Shown: piece by piece, positions 51,254-60,130 of the stretch
How positions within the stretch are numbered: the stretch's first letter is position 1
Layout of the letters: the number at the start of each line of letters is the position of its first letter
Source of the DNA: Porphyrobacter sp. AAP60
GTDB lineage: Bacteria; Pseudomonadota; Alphaproteobacteria; Sphingomonadales; Sphingomonadaceae
Assembly (NCBI RefSeq): GCF_001296025.1
Contig: NZ_LJHV01000008.1
Span: 310,001 to 374,000, forward strand
Length of the DNA stretch: 64,000 nucleotides
Reading direction: 5' to 3'
Made by a program: the position numbers and the translations under genes
Notes under the pieces: model-generated
Seen by the model: the letters and a program-made list of their open reading frames with translations, nothing else
Databases searched by the model: none
Told to the model about the DNA's origin: nothing

Positions 51254-52849
51254 ATGAACCTGCCGCGACCGCTGCTGCGTGCGCTGGTGCACCTCGAAGC
51301 GCTGGCAGCCCGTCCCGGGGACTATCTGCAAGGCGTCGGCTGGCGCATTCGCGGGCTCAAACTGCGTTCGCGCCACCGGTTCTCGGCCTTGATGGGGCAC
51401 ACCCGCCACGCCTACGACTTGTGGATGGCAAGCCGCGAAGTCCAGCGCATCCGCACAATCCCCGCCGATCCCGGTGTGCCGCCAATCGTCATCGTGATCG
51501 ATTGCCGCGCCAGCACCAGCGATCTGGCCCGAACCCTGGGCTCGATCGCCGAGACCCGTGCCGAGGCTGTGGATGTCGTGCTGCTTGGCCCTGTGACGTC
51601 CGAGGATTGCATTACCCTTCCCGACACCAAGGCACTGGGGCGCTGGCTCGGCGGGCGCCCAGCCTGCTGGCTGATCGCGGTCGAATGCGGCGACCTGCTC
51701 GCCCCGTGCGCGATCAGGGCCTATCGTGCAGCGCTGGAAGCAGAGCCGCATGGGCTGGTGTTCTACGCTGACGACGATCTTTGGCAGGAAGGACACAGGC
51801 AGTCCCCGCATCTCAAGCCGCTGTGGAACGCCGAATTGGCGCTGCATCACGATTTCGTGTCGCATTCCAGCCTGTTCCTGTGCGATGCCGCCATGGTCGG
51901 CCCGGACTGGCCGCGCGGCGCCTTGAATCTTGTCAGCCAGAAGTCTGTCCATGTGCCGCATGTGCTGCATCACCGCATGCGCAGGCCTGCCCCGGTGTTA
52001 CCGCCCGCACAATTGCCGGAAGCATCCCTGCCGCACGTGAGCCTGGTTATCCCCACGCGTGACCATGTCGCGCTGCTGCGCACCTGCATGGCCGGAGTGC
52101 GCGCAACCGATTACCCGTCCTTGGACATAACGGTCATCGACAACGGCTCCAGCGATCCCGAAACCCTCGATTATCTCGAGCAGCTGGAGCGTGAGGGCGT
52201 GACCATCGAACGGCAGCCCGGCCCGTTCAATTATGCACGGATGCACAATAATGCCGTGCCCCGCCTTGCGGGCCCGCTGATCTGTTTCCTCAATAACGAC
52301 ATCGAGATGATTGCGCCCGATTGGCTGTCGTTTCTCGCCGCCGCCGCGATGCGCGAAGAGGTTGGCGCGGCAGGTGCGCGGCTGCTTTACCCTGACCGCT
52401 CGGTGCAGCACGCAGGCATCGTCATCGGCGTCGGCGGCGGCGCGGGCCACGCCCACCGGCTGCAAAGCGACGGCGCAGAAGGCTATTTCCGCCGTGTCCA
52501 TCTGCCGCAATATGTCAGCGCGGTCACGGCCGCCTGTCTGGTGCTGCGCAAGGACCGGTTTGAAGCCGTCGGCGGGTTCAACGCTGGCGATTTTGCCGTG
52601 GCCTTCAATGATGTGGACCTGTGCCTCAAGCTGAACGAGCGCGGCTGGCAGAGCTTTTACGAACCACGCGCTTGCCTGATCCACCACGAATCCAAGTCCC
52701 GCGGGTTCGACCGCGATGGCCCGGGCAAAGCCCGCTTCGACGGCGAATTGGCGGCACTGAAGCGAATCTGGAAGACCGACCGATCGCTCGATCCGTTCCA
52801 TCATCCCGAGCTGAGTCAGTTCGGCGAGCAGTTCGTGGTGCGATTGTGA
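51254..52849 (+). CDS. family 2 glycosyltransferase
   Basis: 531 residues. A poorly conserved N-terminal domain (about 1-240) with the acidic AEPHGLVFYADDDLW; then the GT2 catalytic domain: HVSLVIPTRDHVALLRTCMAGVRATDYPSLDITVIDNGSSDPETLDYL, CFLNNDIEMIAPDWL (DxD-like NND), AGARLLYPDRSVQHAGIVIG and AFNDVDLCLKLNERGWQSFYEPRACLIHHESKSRGFD. Resembles rhamnosyl-type transferases that extend O-antigen or capsule chains. Sugar not assignable. Its stop overlaps the next gene. Confidence 0.88.
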   Translation: MNLPRPLLRALVHLEALAARPGDYLQGVGWRIRGLKLRSRHRFSALMGHTRHAYDLWMASREVQRIRTIPADPGVPPIVIVIDCRASTSDLARTLGSIAETRAEAVDVVLLGPVTSEDCITLPDTKALGRWLGGRPACWLIAVECGDLLAPCAIRAYRAALEAEPHGLVFYADDDLWQEGHRQSPHLKPLWNAELALHHDFVSHSSLFLCDAAMVGPDWPRGALNLVSQKSVHVPHVLHHRMRRPAPVLPPAQLPEASLPHVSLVIPTRDHVALLRTCMAGVRATDYPSLDITVIDNGSSDPETLDYLEQLEREGVTIERQPGPFNYARMHNNAVPRLAGPLICFLNNDIEMIAPDWLSFLAAAAMREEVGAAGARLLYPDRSVQHAGIVIGVGGGAGHAHRLQSDGAEGYFRRVHLPQYVSAVTAACLVLRKDRFEAVGGFNAGDFAVAFNDVDLCLKLNERGWQSFYEPRACLIHHESKSRGFDRDGPGKARFDGELAALKRIWKTDRSLDPFHHPELSQFGEQFVVRL

Positions 52850-53613
52850 GCGAGCGCCTCGCCCTGCCCGACGTCACACTATGCGCGGTTGCCAGTGTCA
52901 ATCTTGCAGCAAGCCTTGCCGCGATGAAGCGCTGCCTGGCCGTGGCGAACTTCGGCAAGGCGCTGCTGTTCACCGATGCGGAAATCCCCGATTTGCCGCA
53001 GGGGATCGAAAAGGTTGCGATACCCCGCGTCGGATCATCATCGGAATATTCCCGCTTCGTGCTGCGCGATCTGGCCGACTGGGTCGGGACCAGCCATTGC
53101 CTGATCGTGCAGTGGGACGGGTTCATCCTCAATCCATCGGCATGGGATGAGGCCTTCCTCGCCTGTGATTACATCGGCGCTCCCTGGCCGCAGTTTGGCG
53201 ACGGGCACGATGTCGGCAATGGCGGTTTTTCCCTGCGCAGCAAGCGCCTGATGCTCGCGGCGCGCGATCCGCAATTCGTGCATAGCGATGCGGCTGAGGA
53301 TCTCGTCATCGCCCGGATCAACCGGCCACTGCTCGAACAGGGCAAGGGCTTGCGCTTTGCCGACCGGGCCGCCGCCAGCGCCTTTGCGTTCGAACGGGAT
53401 CGCGATGTGGCAGCGCCCTTCGGCTTCCACGGAGTCTTCAATCTGCCCGAAGCTGTCGGCGTCGACGGGTTCTGGCACATTTATGCCTCGCTGGATGACA
53501 AGCGCACGGTATGGACCGATTTCTGGCCGCTGCTGCGCGCTGTGGCACGGGGCCCCAAAGGGATCAGGCGCGCGCTGAAACTGGCTTCGGACCGGATCGG
53601 CCTCTCCCGATGA
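52846..53613 (+). CDS. DUF5672-type glycosyltransferase-like protein
   Basis: 255 residues from a GTG overlapping the previous stop by four bases. LPDVTLCAVASVNLAASLAAMKRCLAVANFGKALLFTD, then YSRFVLRDLADWVGTSHCLIVQWDGFILNPSAWDEAFLACDYIGAPWP and VGNGGFSLRSKRLM, a GT-A-like pattern with QWDGF as the probable metal site. DUF5672 proteins occur in polysaccharide loci; the activity is inferred. Coupled on both sides to glycosyltransferase genes. Confidence 0.82.
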   Translation: MSERLALPDVTLCAVASVNLAASLAAMKRCLAVANFGKALLFTDAEIPDLPQGIEKVAIPRVGSSSEYSRFVLRDLADWVGTSHCLIVQWDGFILNPSAWDEAFLACDYIGAPWPQFGDGHDVGNGGFSLRSKRLMLAARDPQFVHSDAAEDLVIARINRPLLEQGKGLRFADRAAASAFAFERDRDVAAPFGFHGVFNLPEAVGVDGFWHIYASLDDKRTVWTDFWPLLRAVARGPKGIRRALKLASDRIGLSR

Positions 53614-54821
53614 GCCCCGTCCCGATGAGCGGTAACCGCCCCTATATTCTCGACGTCAGCCGGCTGATCTGGCGGTTGAACGGCGCCAGACTGCCGACCG
53701 GGATCGACCGGGTTTGCCTGGCCTATCTCACGGCCTTTGCCGATCGCTCGCTGGCTCTCGTCCAATGGAAATCGCTGCGTCTGGTGCTGCCCGCTGCGGA
53801 AAGCGATCAGCTGTTTGCCCTGTTGCAAGCGGAGCATGGCGCTGGCTTCAAGGCCCGCCTATGCGCCATCGTGCTGCGCGCGCTGATGCGCCGCCTTGCA
53901 GGAAAACCGCCAATTTCCGGCAAGATCCTGCTCAACGTCGGTCATACGGGCCTCAATGCGCCGGGCCTGACGGAATGGACACAGCGAAGCGGCGTTCGCC
54001 CGGTTTACCTGATCCACGACCTCATCCCGATCACGCACCCGCAATTCTGCCGCGAGGGAGAGGACGCCCGTCACCGGATGCGGATGCGGCAGGCCTTGCA
54101 CAGCGCGCATGGGATAATTGCCAACTCGCAGGCAACCCTGGATGACCTTGCGCAATTTGCAGATGGCGAGGGACTTCCCATGCCGGAATCCCTTGTCGCC
54201 CATTTGGGTGTTGAGCCGCTCGAGGCCCACCCGAATGACGGCATCCACCCCAAACCCTATTTTCTGGCCACCGGCACGATCGAAGCGCGCAAAAACCACG
54301 CGTTGCTATTGCGGCTGTGGCCGCGTTTGCGGGACATCATGGGCGCCGGGACACCCGATCTGGTTTTCATCGGCCAGCGCGGATGGCTGGCCGACGATGT
54401 CTTCGCCGAACTGGGGCGGGAACAGCCCCGGCACGGGCGCGTCATCGAGTTGGGCCGCTGCGACGACGCGGCGCTGGCCAGCTGGATCGCAGGATCGCGG
54501 GCGGTGCTGATGCCGAGCCACGCCGAAGGTTACGGGCTGCCGGTCATCGAAGCGCTGGCGCTGGGCGCGCCTGTCATCGCCAACAGTCTGGCGGTTTATC
54601 GCGAGATCGCGGGCAGCGCCCCCTTGCTGATCGATGTGGCCGACGAAGATGCCTGGCTCAAAGCGCTGGTTGAATACAGCGGCAATTCACCGCAGCGACA
54701 ACAGCGCGTCGCCGAGGCCGCAGGCCTTAGGCCGCTTGGCTGGCACGATCACATCGAAAAGGTGGAATTCTGGCTGAGCCACCGCCTTGGCCAGTGGCCG
54801 GTCGAAGGCACGCCGGTGTGA
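53610..54821 (+). CDS. family 4 (GT-B) glycosyltransferase
   Basis: 403 residues. N-terminal LDVSRLIWRLNGARLPTGIDRVCLAYL and VYLIHDLIPITHPQFCREGEDARHRMRMRQAL; C-terminal GT4 donor site PYFLATGTIEARKNHALLLRLWPRL and MPSHAEGYGLPVIEALALGAPVIANSLAVYREIAG (E-x7-E). Retaining mannosyl/rhamnosyl-type transferase. ATG overlaps the DUF5672 stop. Last gene of the plus-strand kpsF unit; converges on the beta-helix gene with a 21-bp gap. Confidence 0.88.
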   Translation: MSPVPMSGNRPYILDVSRLIWRLNGARLPTGIDRVCLAYLTAFADRSLALVQWKSLRLVLPAAESDQLFALLQAEHGAGFKARLCAIVLRALMRRLAGKPPISGKILLNVGHTGLNAPGLTEWTQRSGVRPVYLIHDLIPITHPQFCREGEDARHRMRMRQALHSAHGIIANSQATLDDLAQFADGEGLPMPESLVAHLGVEPLEAHPNDGIHPKPYFLATGTIEARKNHALLLRLWPRLRDIMGAGTPDLVFIGQRGWLADDVFAELGREQPRHGRVIELGRCDDAALASWIAGSRAVLMPSHAEGYGLPVIEALALGAPVIANSLAVYREIAGSAPLLIDVADEDAWLKALVEYSGNSPQRQQRVAEAAGLRPLGWHDHIEKVEFWLSHRLGQWPVEGTPV

Positions 54822-54842
54822 GCAATACCGGAGGTTCCGGCA

Positions 54843-56288
54843 TCACCGCGGGGCGTGTTGGCTCACCGCTTCACAGCCGCTCACGCGAAGGCCTTCCAGC
54901 GAAACCCGCTCAGGGGTGCGGTTGAGCAGGCCCAGGGGGCAGTCCCGGCCGCCGCGCACGGTCACATTTTCAAGCAAAACGCCCGTCGGATAGGCCTTGG
55001 CGTGCTGCGCCGGGTTGCCCATGTCCAACTCGACCCCCGCACGCCCTTGCCCCCAAGGGCTCTGCATCGCACCTGCGAAAAATATCCGGCCCGGCTCGTC
55101 GATGCGCACCCGCCGGATCAGCGTGTCCCTCACAGGTCCGGAGATCACAACGCCGGCAATGCCTGCACGGCTGAAAACGCTGTCGACAAGCGAGACTGCG
55201 TGTGTCTGGTATCCGACCTTGACGGCGTAGTTGAAACTATCCGTGATCTCGGCATTGCTGAGAGCGATATTGTCGACATTGCCCATGTCGATCCCTTCCC
55301 AGGTATCGGAGATTCTCGCGTTCTCGATCTGGATGTTGCTGCTGGATTGGCCGACCCCCATTCCGTCGGTTTGCCAGGGAATATCGCCTTCGACAAAGCG
55401 TGCACGGCACCCGTCGATGCGCAAGTCGTCGATCAGCACGTTGCTCGAACCCTCGATCGACAGGCAGGTCAACTGCTCCTGCGAGCGCGTTCCGTAAAAT
55501 CCGTTCTGCCGCGCGCCGCGATCGCCGGCCCGGCGGAACTCGCGGAGGGGAACGCTATTCCAGCCAATGTGCCGTGCCCTGTCCAGCAACAGCGGTGCAT
55601 CGCCGAGATAGGGGGCCCAGACCATGTCGTGCAGCCACAGACGTCTGATCGTGATATCGGCGGAATCCACGATGATCACGCCATAGCCCTTTCCTGCCCC
55701 GGTCACCTCGACATCTTCGAGAACAAGATCCCGAGCATTGCCGATCCAGATACCGGCCGCGTCGCTGCGAGCGCCGGATTCGGGGCTGGCCCCGCGATCA
55801 ACGGTGACATTGCGTAGCGAAACCTTGATGGGCGGCTCGCCCCGCTCGGGCCGGATCAGCAGGGTGCGGGTGTAGAGATAGGCATCAAGCCCGGCGGGAA
55901 CCGGATCGGGCATGGCCGGATCCCCGCAATCGGCAAGCGCTTGAGCGTCCTTTTCTACCGGACAATCGCCCCGCATCCATGGCCGCGTGTCGAACGCCGC
56001 AACATCCTGCCTCAGGCGGGCATTGGCGAGGCAGAAATCGGCGGCGCCCCGCAAAGTTCCGCGCACCCGGTAGGTGCGCCCTTCGCCATCCAGACAGCGG
56101 CCGGAGGCCTGCCGAAATGCCTTTTGCAGCGCCTGCGTATCGTCCGCGCGGTCATCGCCCACGGCGCCGAACGAAGCAAGCGTCAGCGATTGGTCGTCAG
56201 CTGCTGTCGCCGGGAAAGGCGACAGCAGCATGAGGCAAGCGAGCATCGGCCGGATCACGCCCCGCGCCGCATAAGGTATATTCTCCAT
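54843..56288 (-). CDS. secreted right-handed beta-helix protein (pectate-lyase-like fold)
   Basis: 481 residues. Signal peptide ending about PFPATAAD. FGAVGDDRADDTQALQKAFRQASGRCLDGEGRTYRV is the start motif of pectate-lyase-3 beta-helix proteins; repeated coils follow (VLIDDLRIDGC, IQIENARISDTW, IALSNAEITDSF, VSLVDSVFSRAG). Several Cys (RCLDG, DFCLA, GDCPV, ADCGD) may form disulfides. Likely a capsule lyase, hydrolase or epimerase in the periplasm or outside. Start ATG 56288; the gene lies 43 bp after kpsD on the same strand. Confidence 0.8.
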   Translation of the reverse strand: MENIPYAARGVIRPMLACLMLLSPFPATAADDQSLTLASFGAVGDDRADDTQALQKAFRQASGRCLDGEGRTYRVRGTLRGAADFCLANARLRQDVAAFDTRPWMRGDCPVEKDAQALADCGDPAMPDPVPAGLDAYLYTRTLLIRPERGEPPIKVSLRNVTVDRGASPESGARSDAAGIWIGNARDLVLEDVEVTGAGKGYGVIIVDSADITIRRLWLHDMVWAPYLGDAPLLLDRARHIGWNSVPLREFRRAGDRGARQNGFYGTRSQEQLTCLSIEGSSNVLIDDLRIDGCRARFVEGDIPWQTDGMGVGQSSSNIQIENARISDTWEGIDMGNVDNIALSNAEITDSFNYAVKVGYQTHAVSLVDSVFSRAGIAGVVISGPVRDTLIRRVRIDEPGRIFFAGAMQSPWGQGRAGVELDMGNPAQHAKAYPTGVLLENVTVRGGRDCPLGLLNRTPERVSLEGLRVSGCEAVSQHAPR

Positions 56289-56331
56289 CAAACCGACTTG
56301 CAGTAGCCTCACGAAACCCTGGCTGAACCGA

Positions 56332-57561
56332 TCAATTCCCCGGTGCAACGGCATTCGTGATGCCGATGAGCGAGAACGCGATCTGCGAAAGGATCGTCAC
56401 GAACCTCTGCAAGTCCACGCCGGGTGCGTTCGACACGTAAAGAACGTCGCGATTGTGCATCTGGAAGCTTTGCATCAGGAAAACCCCGCGCGGATCCGAA
56501 AGGTCGATGCGATAGATGACCGGCAGCGTCCCGTCAGGCATCAGGCGCGCACCGGAGACAACCGCCGGATCGAGCCGGCTGGGGTCTTCGAGCCGGAAGA
56601 CGAACACGCCCTTCACGTTTGCGCGGGTATCCTGCAGGCCGCTCACCCTGCCCATGGCCTGCGACAGCGTGATCCCCGTCGCTTCGAAATCCACTTCCGA
56701 TTGCATGCCCACCGCGCCGAGAGCGGTGAAGCTATAGGGCTGGTAGAGCGCAGTGACGACGTCGTCGGGCTGAAGGCGGATATTCTGCCGCGGATCGCGC
56801 ACGATGGTGTCCATCGGCATCGTCACGACCTGGTTGTCGCGGGTGATCTGGATCGAGGTCCGCTCCAGCCTTTCAGCCACGCCGCCCGCAACGGCAATCA
56901 CATCGAGCAGGCGTTCCCCGCGGGGGGTGAGCGGGACACGGCCGTTCGTTACCACCTTGCCGACGACGTTCACATTCGCGCTGGCGTTGCGCATCAGCCC
57001 CACACTGACCTGCGGCTGATTGGCAATACCCCTCAACCGGGCAGTGATGTCGTTCTCCAGTTGGCGCGGCGTGCGCCCGGCTGCGGGCAGGCGACCGATG
57101 AATGGCAGCGACACAAGGCCGTCGGCATCGACCATCTGCTGGGGAAGGTCAGTCTCCTTGGCGAGCGTCGTATCGGTCGCCGCGGCGGCGCCGGTGGGCT
57201 GGCCGAACATTCCGAACAGCGCCGCAGGCGGGGCCTCCCAGACCGACACGTCGAGCACGTCACCGGCACCGATCACGGTTCCGACCGGCGCGCCATCGCC
57301 AAACGCCTTGGCGAAAGACTCGCTCCGCGCAGTTGCAGACAGGCCCTGCGCGACCTCGGGGGAGAGATCGACGACGCGGATATCGGCTCCCGCAAAGTCC
57401 GCGCCCTGCGCATCGCGGATCGCCCCGGCCGGCGGGCCGCTGCTGCCCAGCGAGGTGCAGCCTGCCAGCGCCGTGGCGAGCAGCAACGCGGCAACGAAAC
57501 CCGACCTGCGGGTTCGTCTCGCCGCATGATGTGCGGATGCAGCCGGATTATCGAAGCTCAT
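56332..57561 (-). CDS. kpsD: KpsD/Wza-like polysaccharide export lipoprotein (OPX)
   Basis: About 409 residues. Signal with lipobox ATALAGC. Poly_export domain: IGAGDVLDVSVWEAPPAALFG, VDADGLVSLPFIGRLPAAGRTPRQLENDITARLRGIANQPQVSVGL; SLBB-like repeats NVNVVGKVVTNGRVPLTPRGERLLDVIAVAGGV and VTMPMDTIVRDPRQNIRLQPDDVVTAL. C-terminal hydrophobic end IAFSLIGITNAVAPGN. Outer-membrane/periplasmic channel of the capsule exporter with KpsE. Start: ATG 57561 has GGAA upstream; ATG 57576 also possible. Confidence 0.88.
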   Translation of the reverse strand: MSFDNPAASAHHAARRTRRSGFVAALLLATALAGCTSLGSSGPPAGAIRDAQGADFAGADIRVVDLSPEVAQGLSATARSESFAKAFGDGAPVGTVIGAGDVLDVSVWEAPPAALFGMFGQPTGAAAATDTTLAKETDLPQQMVDADGLVSLPFIGRLPAAGRTPRQLENDITARLRGIANQPQVSVGLMRNASANVNVVGKVVTNGRVPLTPRGERLLDVIAVAGGVAERLERTSIQITRDNQVVTMPMDTIVRDPRQNIRLQPDDVVTALYQPYSFTALGAVGMQSEVDFEATGITLSQAMGRVSGLQDTRANVKGVFVFRLEDPSRLDPAVVSGARLMPDGTLPVIYRIDLSDPRGVFLMQSFQMHNRDVLYVSNAPGVDLQRFVTILSQIAFSLIGITNAVAPGN

Positions 57562-57844
57562 GCGTGTTCCAGTCATGATTCACAACGTCTTGGCCCGGTC
57601 GTGTGATCGGGAGCTTGTGGAGGGTTCCTAAAAATATCTTAAGCCATTGCATCGCCGCAGAAAAGCGGTCGCACCGATAATCCTGCGGCACGCAAACATG
57701 CCGCAATCCGGAGCCGCCGACCATTCCGATAGCCCAGTGGGGTCTGTGTTTCCAGACATTCGATAGCGCGATCGGATGCGACAGGTCGTTGTCGCACACG
57801 GCGGGAAGGACAAGCGGCGGTCTTGGGCTGTACAAAGTGGGCAT
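57548..57844 (-). CDS. small ORF between acyltransferase and kpsD (doubtful)
   Basis: 98 codons on the minus strand, starting 3 bp after the acyltransferase stop and overlapping the kpsD start: MPTLYSPRPPLVLPAVCDND... No domain is recognised. The tight spacing to the upstream gene favours translation; the overlap with kpsD and odd composition (His/Trp/Cys-rich middle) argue against. It may be a remnant of a larger gene. If untranslated, this 270-bp stretch is a leader for kpsD. Confidence 0.3.
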   Translation of the reverse strand: MPTLYSPRPPLVLPAVCDNDLSHPIALSNVWKHRPHWAIGMVGGSGLRHVCVPQDYRCDRFSAAMQWLKIFLGTLHKLPITRPGQDVVNHDWNTHELR

Positions 57845-57847
57845 CGC

Positions 57848-58786
57848 TCAGTCCGGTTCGTCCTGCACCGCGGCCGCTCGCACATCGGATGCCGCCATCG
57901 CCTCGGCACGCTCGCGTTCCGCACGGTTGATCCTGTCGATAGCCGTATCCGCGAACGCCGTGTGGCCGGCGGGGAACTGTGCCTCGAGCATGAACTCGTT
58001 CGCGACCCACTGCACCGAGCGTTTCACGACCCGCGCGGGATTTCCGGCGATCACGCAATGCGTTTCCTCGAAGCGCTTGGTCACGACACTGCGCGTGCCG
58101 ACGATGCAGTCGCCCGGCAAGGTCACCGATTTGCCGATGAATGCCCCCTCGCCCACCCAGACGTGATCGCCGATGAAAATCCCGTCCGAGACATCAAGAT
58201 AGGCACCGCTTTTCTGATCGAAGACGAGATGCGGATATTCCCCCCCGCGCACGACGATATTGCTGGAAAACATGCAGTTGTCGCCAATCTCGAGAAGGTT
58301 GCCCGAATTCGGCAGGATGAAGCGGCCCTGGCTGGCGATCGAGAAGCCGTCACCGATCCTCAACCGCGCGCGCGAGCACAGCCAGCGCGCGCTGCCGATC
58401 TCGATCCTCAGGTTCTGCAGAAACGATCCGGTGCCGATCAATATCTCGTTGTCATTCCCGAAAACATGAAGGTTGAGCGTTTGCGGGTTTTCGGTTGCCC
58501 CGATTCTGATAAAATTGCCCTGTCCCCTGATCGTCCCGGTCAGAATGATGTTGCTGCCGACTTCGATGTGGTTGCCTTCAACGTCGCCCACGAGTTCGAC
58601 AATGCCCGGATGCGGGATCCCGGGCGATGCGGAATGGGCCTGCGCCGCCTCCGGATCGAGAGATGCGGCAATCGGCTTGGCCCGGACGGGCTGCCGACCA
58701 TCCGCAGCACGATCCCGATCCTCCGCCAGGGGATAACCCCCCTTAAAAACAGCCGAAATCGCATTCCACGTCGATCGTAAACCCAC
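57848..58786 (-). CDS. left-handed beta-helix acyltransferase (CysE/LacA/LpxA-like)
   Basis: 312 residues. Hexapeptide-repeat turns run through about 65-250: GNHIEVGSNIILTG, GNFIRIGATENP, NDNEILIGTGSFLQN, and the active-site-like region GDHVWVGEGAFIGKSVTLPGDCIVGTRSVVTKRF...VIAGNPARVVKR. Likely O-acetylates capsule sugars. The N-terminal 60 residues are polar and unconserved-looking. Starts at a GTG (complement of 58784-58786). Divergent from kpsE; heads the minus-strand unit acyltransferase-(small ORF)-kpsD-beta-helix. Confidence 0.82.
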   Translation of the reverse strand: MGLRSTWNAISAVFKGGYPLAEDRDRAADGRQPVRAKPIAASLDPEAAQAHSASPGIPHPGIVELVGDVEGNHIEVGSNIILTGTIRGQGNFIRIGATENPQTLNLHVFGNDNEILIGTGSFLQNLRIEIGSARWLCSRARLRIGDGFSIASQGRFILPNSGNLLEIGDNCMFSSNIVVRGGEYPHLVFDQKSGAYLDVSDGIFIGDHVWVGEGAFIGKSVTLPGDCIVGTRSVVTKRFEETHCVIAGNPARVVKRSVQWVANEFMLEAQFPAGHTAFADTAIDRINRAERERAEAMAASDVRAAAVQDEPD

Positions 58787-59003
58787 TCTTCTCTGATCCT
58801 CGTAATTCGGTCCTGCGACTTACATTGCTAACCAAACACTGTCGAGTTGCAGCGTTCGGCCTGTCGCGCAGATGAACCGCAAGGCCGCATTGCAAGGGAC
58901 TGGTGCCCGAGATTGGGTTTGCTTTCAGGGGCCTTTGAGGCCATGGGCATGATGTAATCACACGACCATCAGCATCAGGTGAGTTCAGAGGCCGTCACAC
59001 CCC
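58787..59003. promoter_or_regulatory. divergent intergenic region upstream of kpsE
   Basis: 217 bp between outward-facing capsule genes, locally less GC-rich (e.g. around 58800-58850 and 58950-58980). It should hold both promoters. No confident -35/-10 pair, operator or riboswitch was recognised. Confidence 0.4.
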
Positions 59004-60116
59004 ATGGCATTCAGGTTTTCCAATGGATTGAGGGGCCCGGCGTTCCTTTTCAATCTGCTCGTTGTCGCTCCCACACTCATCGCGGTCGTCTATTTCGGTC
59101 TGCTGGCCTCGGACGTCTACGTATCGGAGTCGAATTTCGTGGTGCGCAGCCCTGACAGGGGCGCGCCGACGGGGATCGGCGCCGCATTGGCCGGGGCCAC
59201 CGGCCTGGGGGGTGCCAGCGACGAATCCTTTTCTGCTAAGGCCTATGTCGAGTCCCGTGACGCCTTGCGCGCCATCAACAGGAATGATGCTTTCAAGGAA
59301 GCCTACAGCAAGGACAGCATCTGGTTCGGCGAACGCTTCGGTGCCTTCGGCGTCAACGATTCCTTCGAGGATCTCTACAAGCATTATCTGAACAAGGTAA
59401 AAATCGAAACCGAGGTGACATCGTCGATTTCGACGCTCACCGTCCGGGCCTACACAGCCAAAGATGCCCATGCTTTCAACGAGCGGATCCTGCGGATGGC
59501 GGAAGGCACCATCAACCGCATGAACGAACGCAGCAGGGAAGACCTGATCAAGTTTGCATTGGCCGAGGTCGAAGACGCCAAGGAGCAGTCGCGTCAGGCC
59601 GGAGCGGCGCTGGCCAGCTTCAGGAACCGCAATGGCGTGGTCGATCCCGAAATACAGGCCACCGCGACGCTCGAAATGATTTCCAAGCTCCAGGACCAAC
59701 TCATCACCGCGCGCACGCGGCTGCGGCAGCTGCGCCAGTTCACGCCGCAGAACCCGCAGATCCCCTCTATCGCGTCCCAGATCCAGACGCTCGAAGCGGA
59801 AATCAAGGCGCAGAACACGAGCCTTACCGGCAGCAACAAGTCACTCGCCGCCAATTCGGCGGAATACCAGCGGCTTTTCGTCGAGAACGAGTTCACCGAC
59901 AAGCAGTTGGCTGTAGCGCTCGCCTCGCTTCAGGAAGCACGCAACGATGCGCGCCGCCAGCAGGTCTATGTGCAGCGCATCGCGCAGCCCAACCTCCCCG
60001 ACTCACCGATAGAGCCGCGCCGCCTGCGCAGCATCCTGGCAACTTTCGCGCTGGGACTGGTCGCCTGGGGTATCGCATCGATGCTGGCGGCAGGCATTAA
60101 AGAACATGCGCAATAA
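59004..60116 (+). CDS. kpsE: KpsE-like capsule export inner-membrane protein (PCP family)
   Basis: 370 residues. Membrane helices at about 12-34 (FLFNLLVVAPTLIAVVYFGLLA) and 343-362 (LRSILATFALGLVAWGIASML), flanking a long periplasmic coiled coil (about 170-310, e.g. FALAEVEDAKEQSRQAGAALASFRNRNGVVDPE). SDVYVSESNFVVRSPDRG and PNLPDSPIEPRRLR are typical of KpsE/BexC. It links the ABC transporter to the KpsD-like channel. First gene of kpsE-kpsM-kpsT. Confidence 0.92.
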   Translation: MAFRFSNGLRGPAFLFNLLVVAPTLIAVVYFGLLASDVYVSESNFVVRSPDRGAPTGIGAALAGATGLGGASDESFSAKAYVESRDALRAINRNDAFKEAYSKDSIWFGERFGAFGVNDSFEDLYKHYLNKVKIETEVTSSISTLTVRAYTAKDAHAFNERILRMAEGTINRMNERSREDLIKFALAEVEDAKEQSRQAGAALASFRNRNGVVDPEIQATATLEMISKLQDQLITARTRLRQLRQFTPQNPQIPSIASQIQTLEAEIKAQNTSLTGSNKSLAANSAEYQRLFVENEFTDKQLAVALASLQEARNDARRQQVYVQRIAQPNLPDSPIEPRRLRSILATFALGLVAWGIASMLAAGIKEHAQ

Positions 60117-60130
60117 GTTGAGACACCAGC

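Noticed and set aside
57639-58058. 139-codon minus-strand frame near the acyltransferase end
   Set aside because: Different frame inside the acyltransferase coding region; Arg-rich composition typical of a shadow frame.
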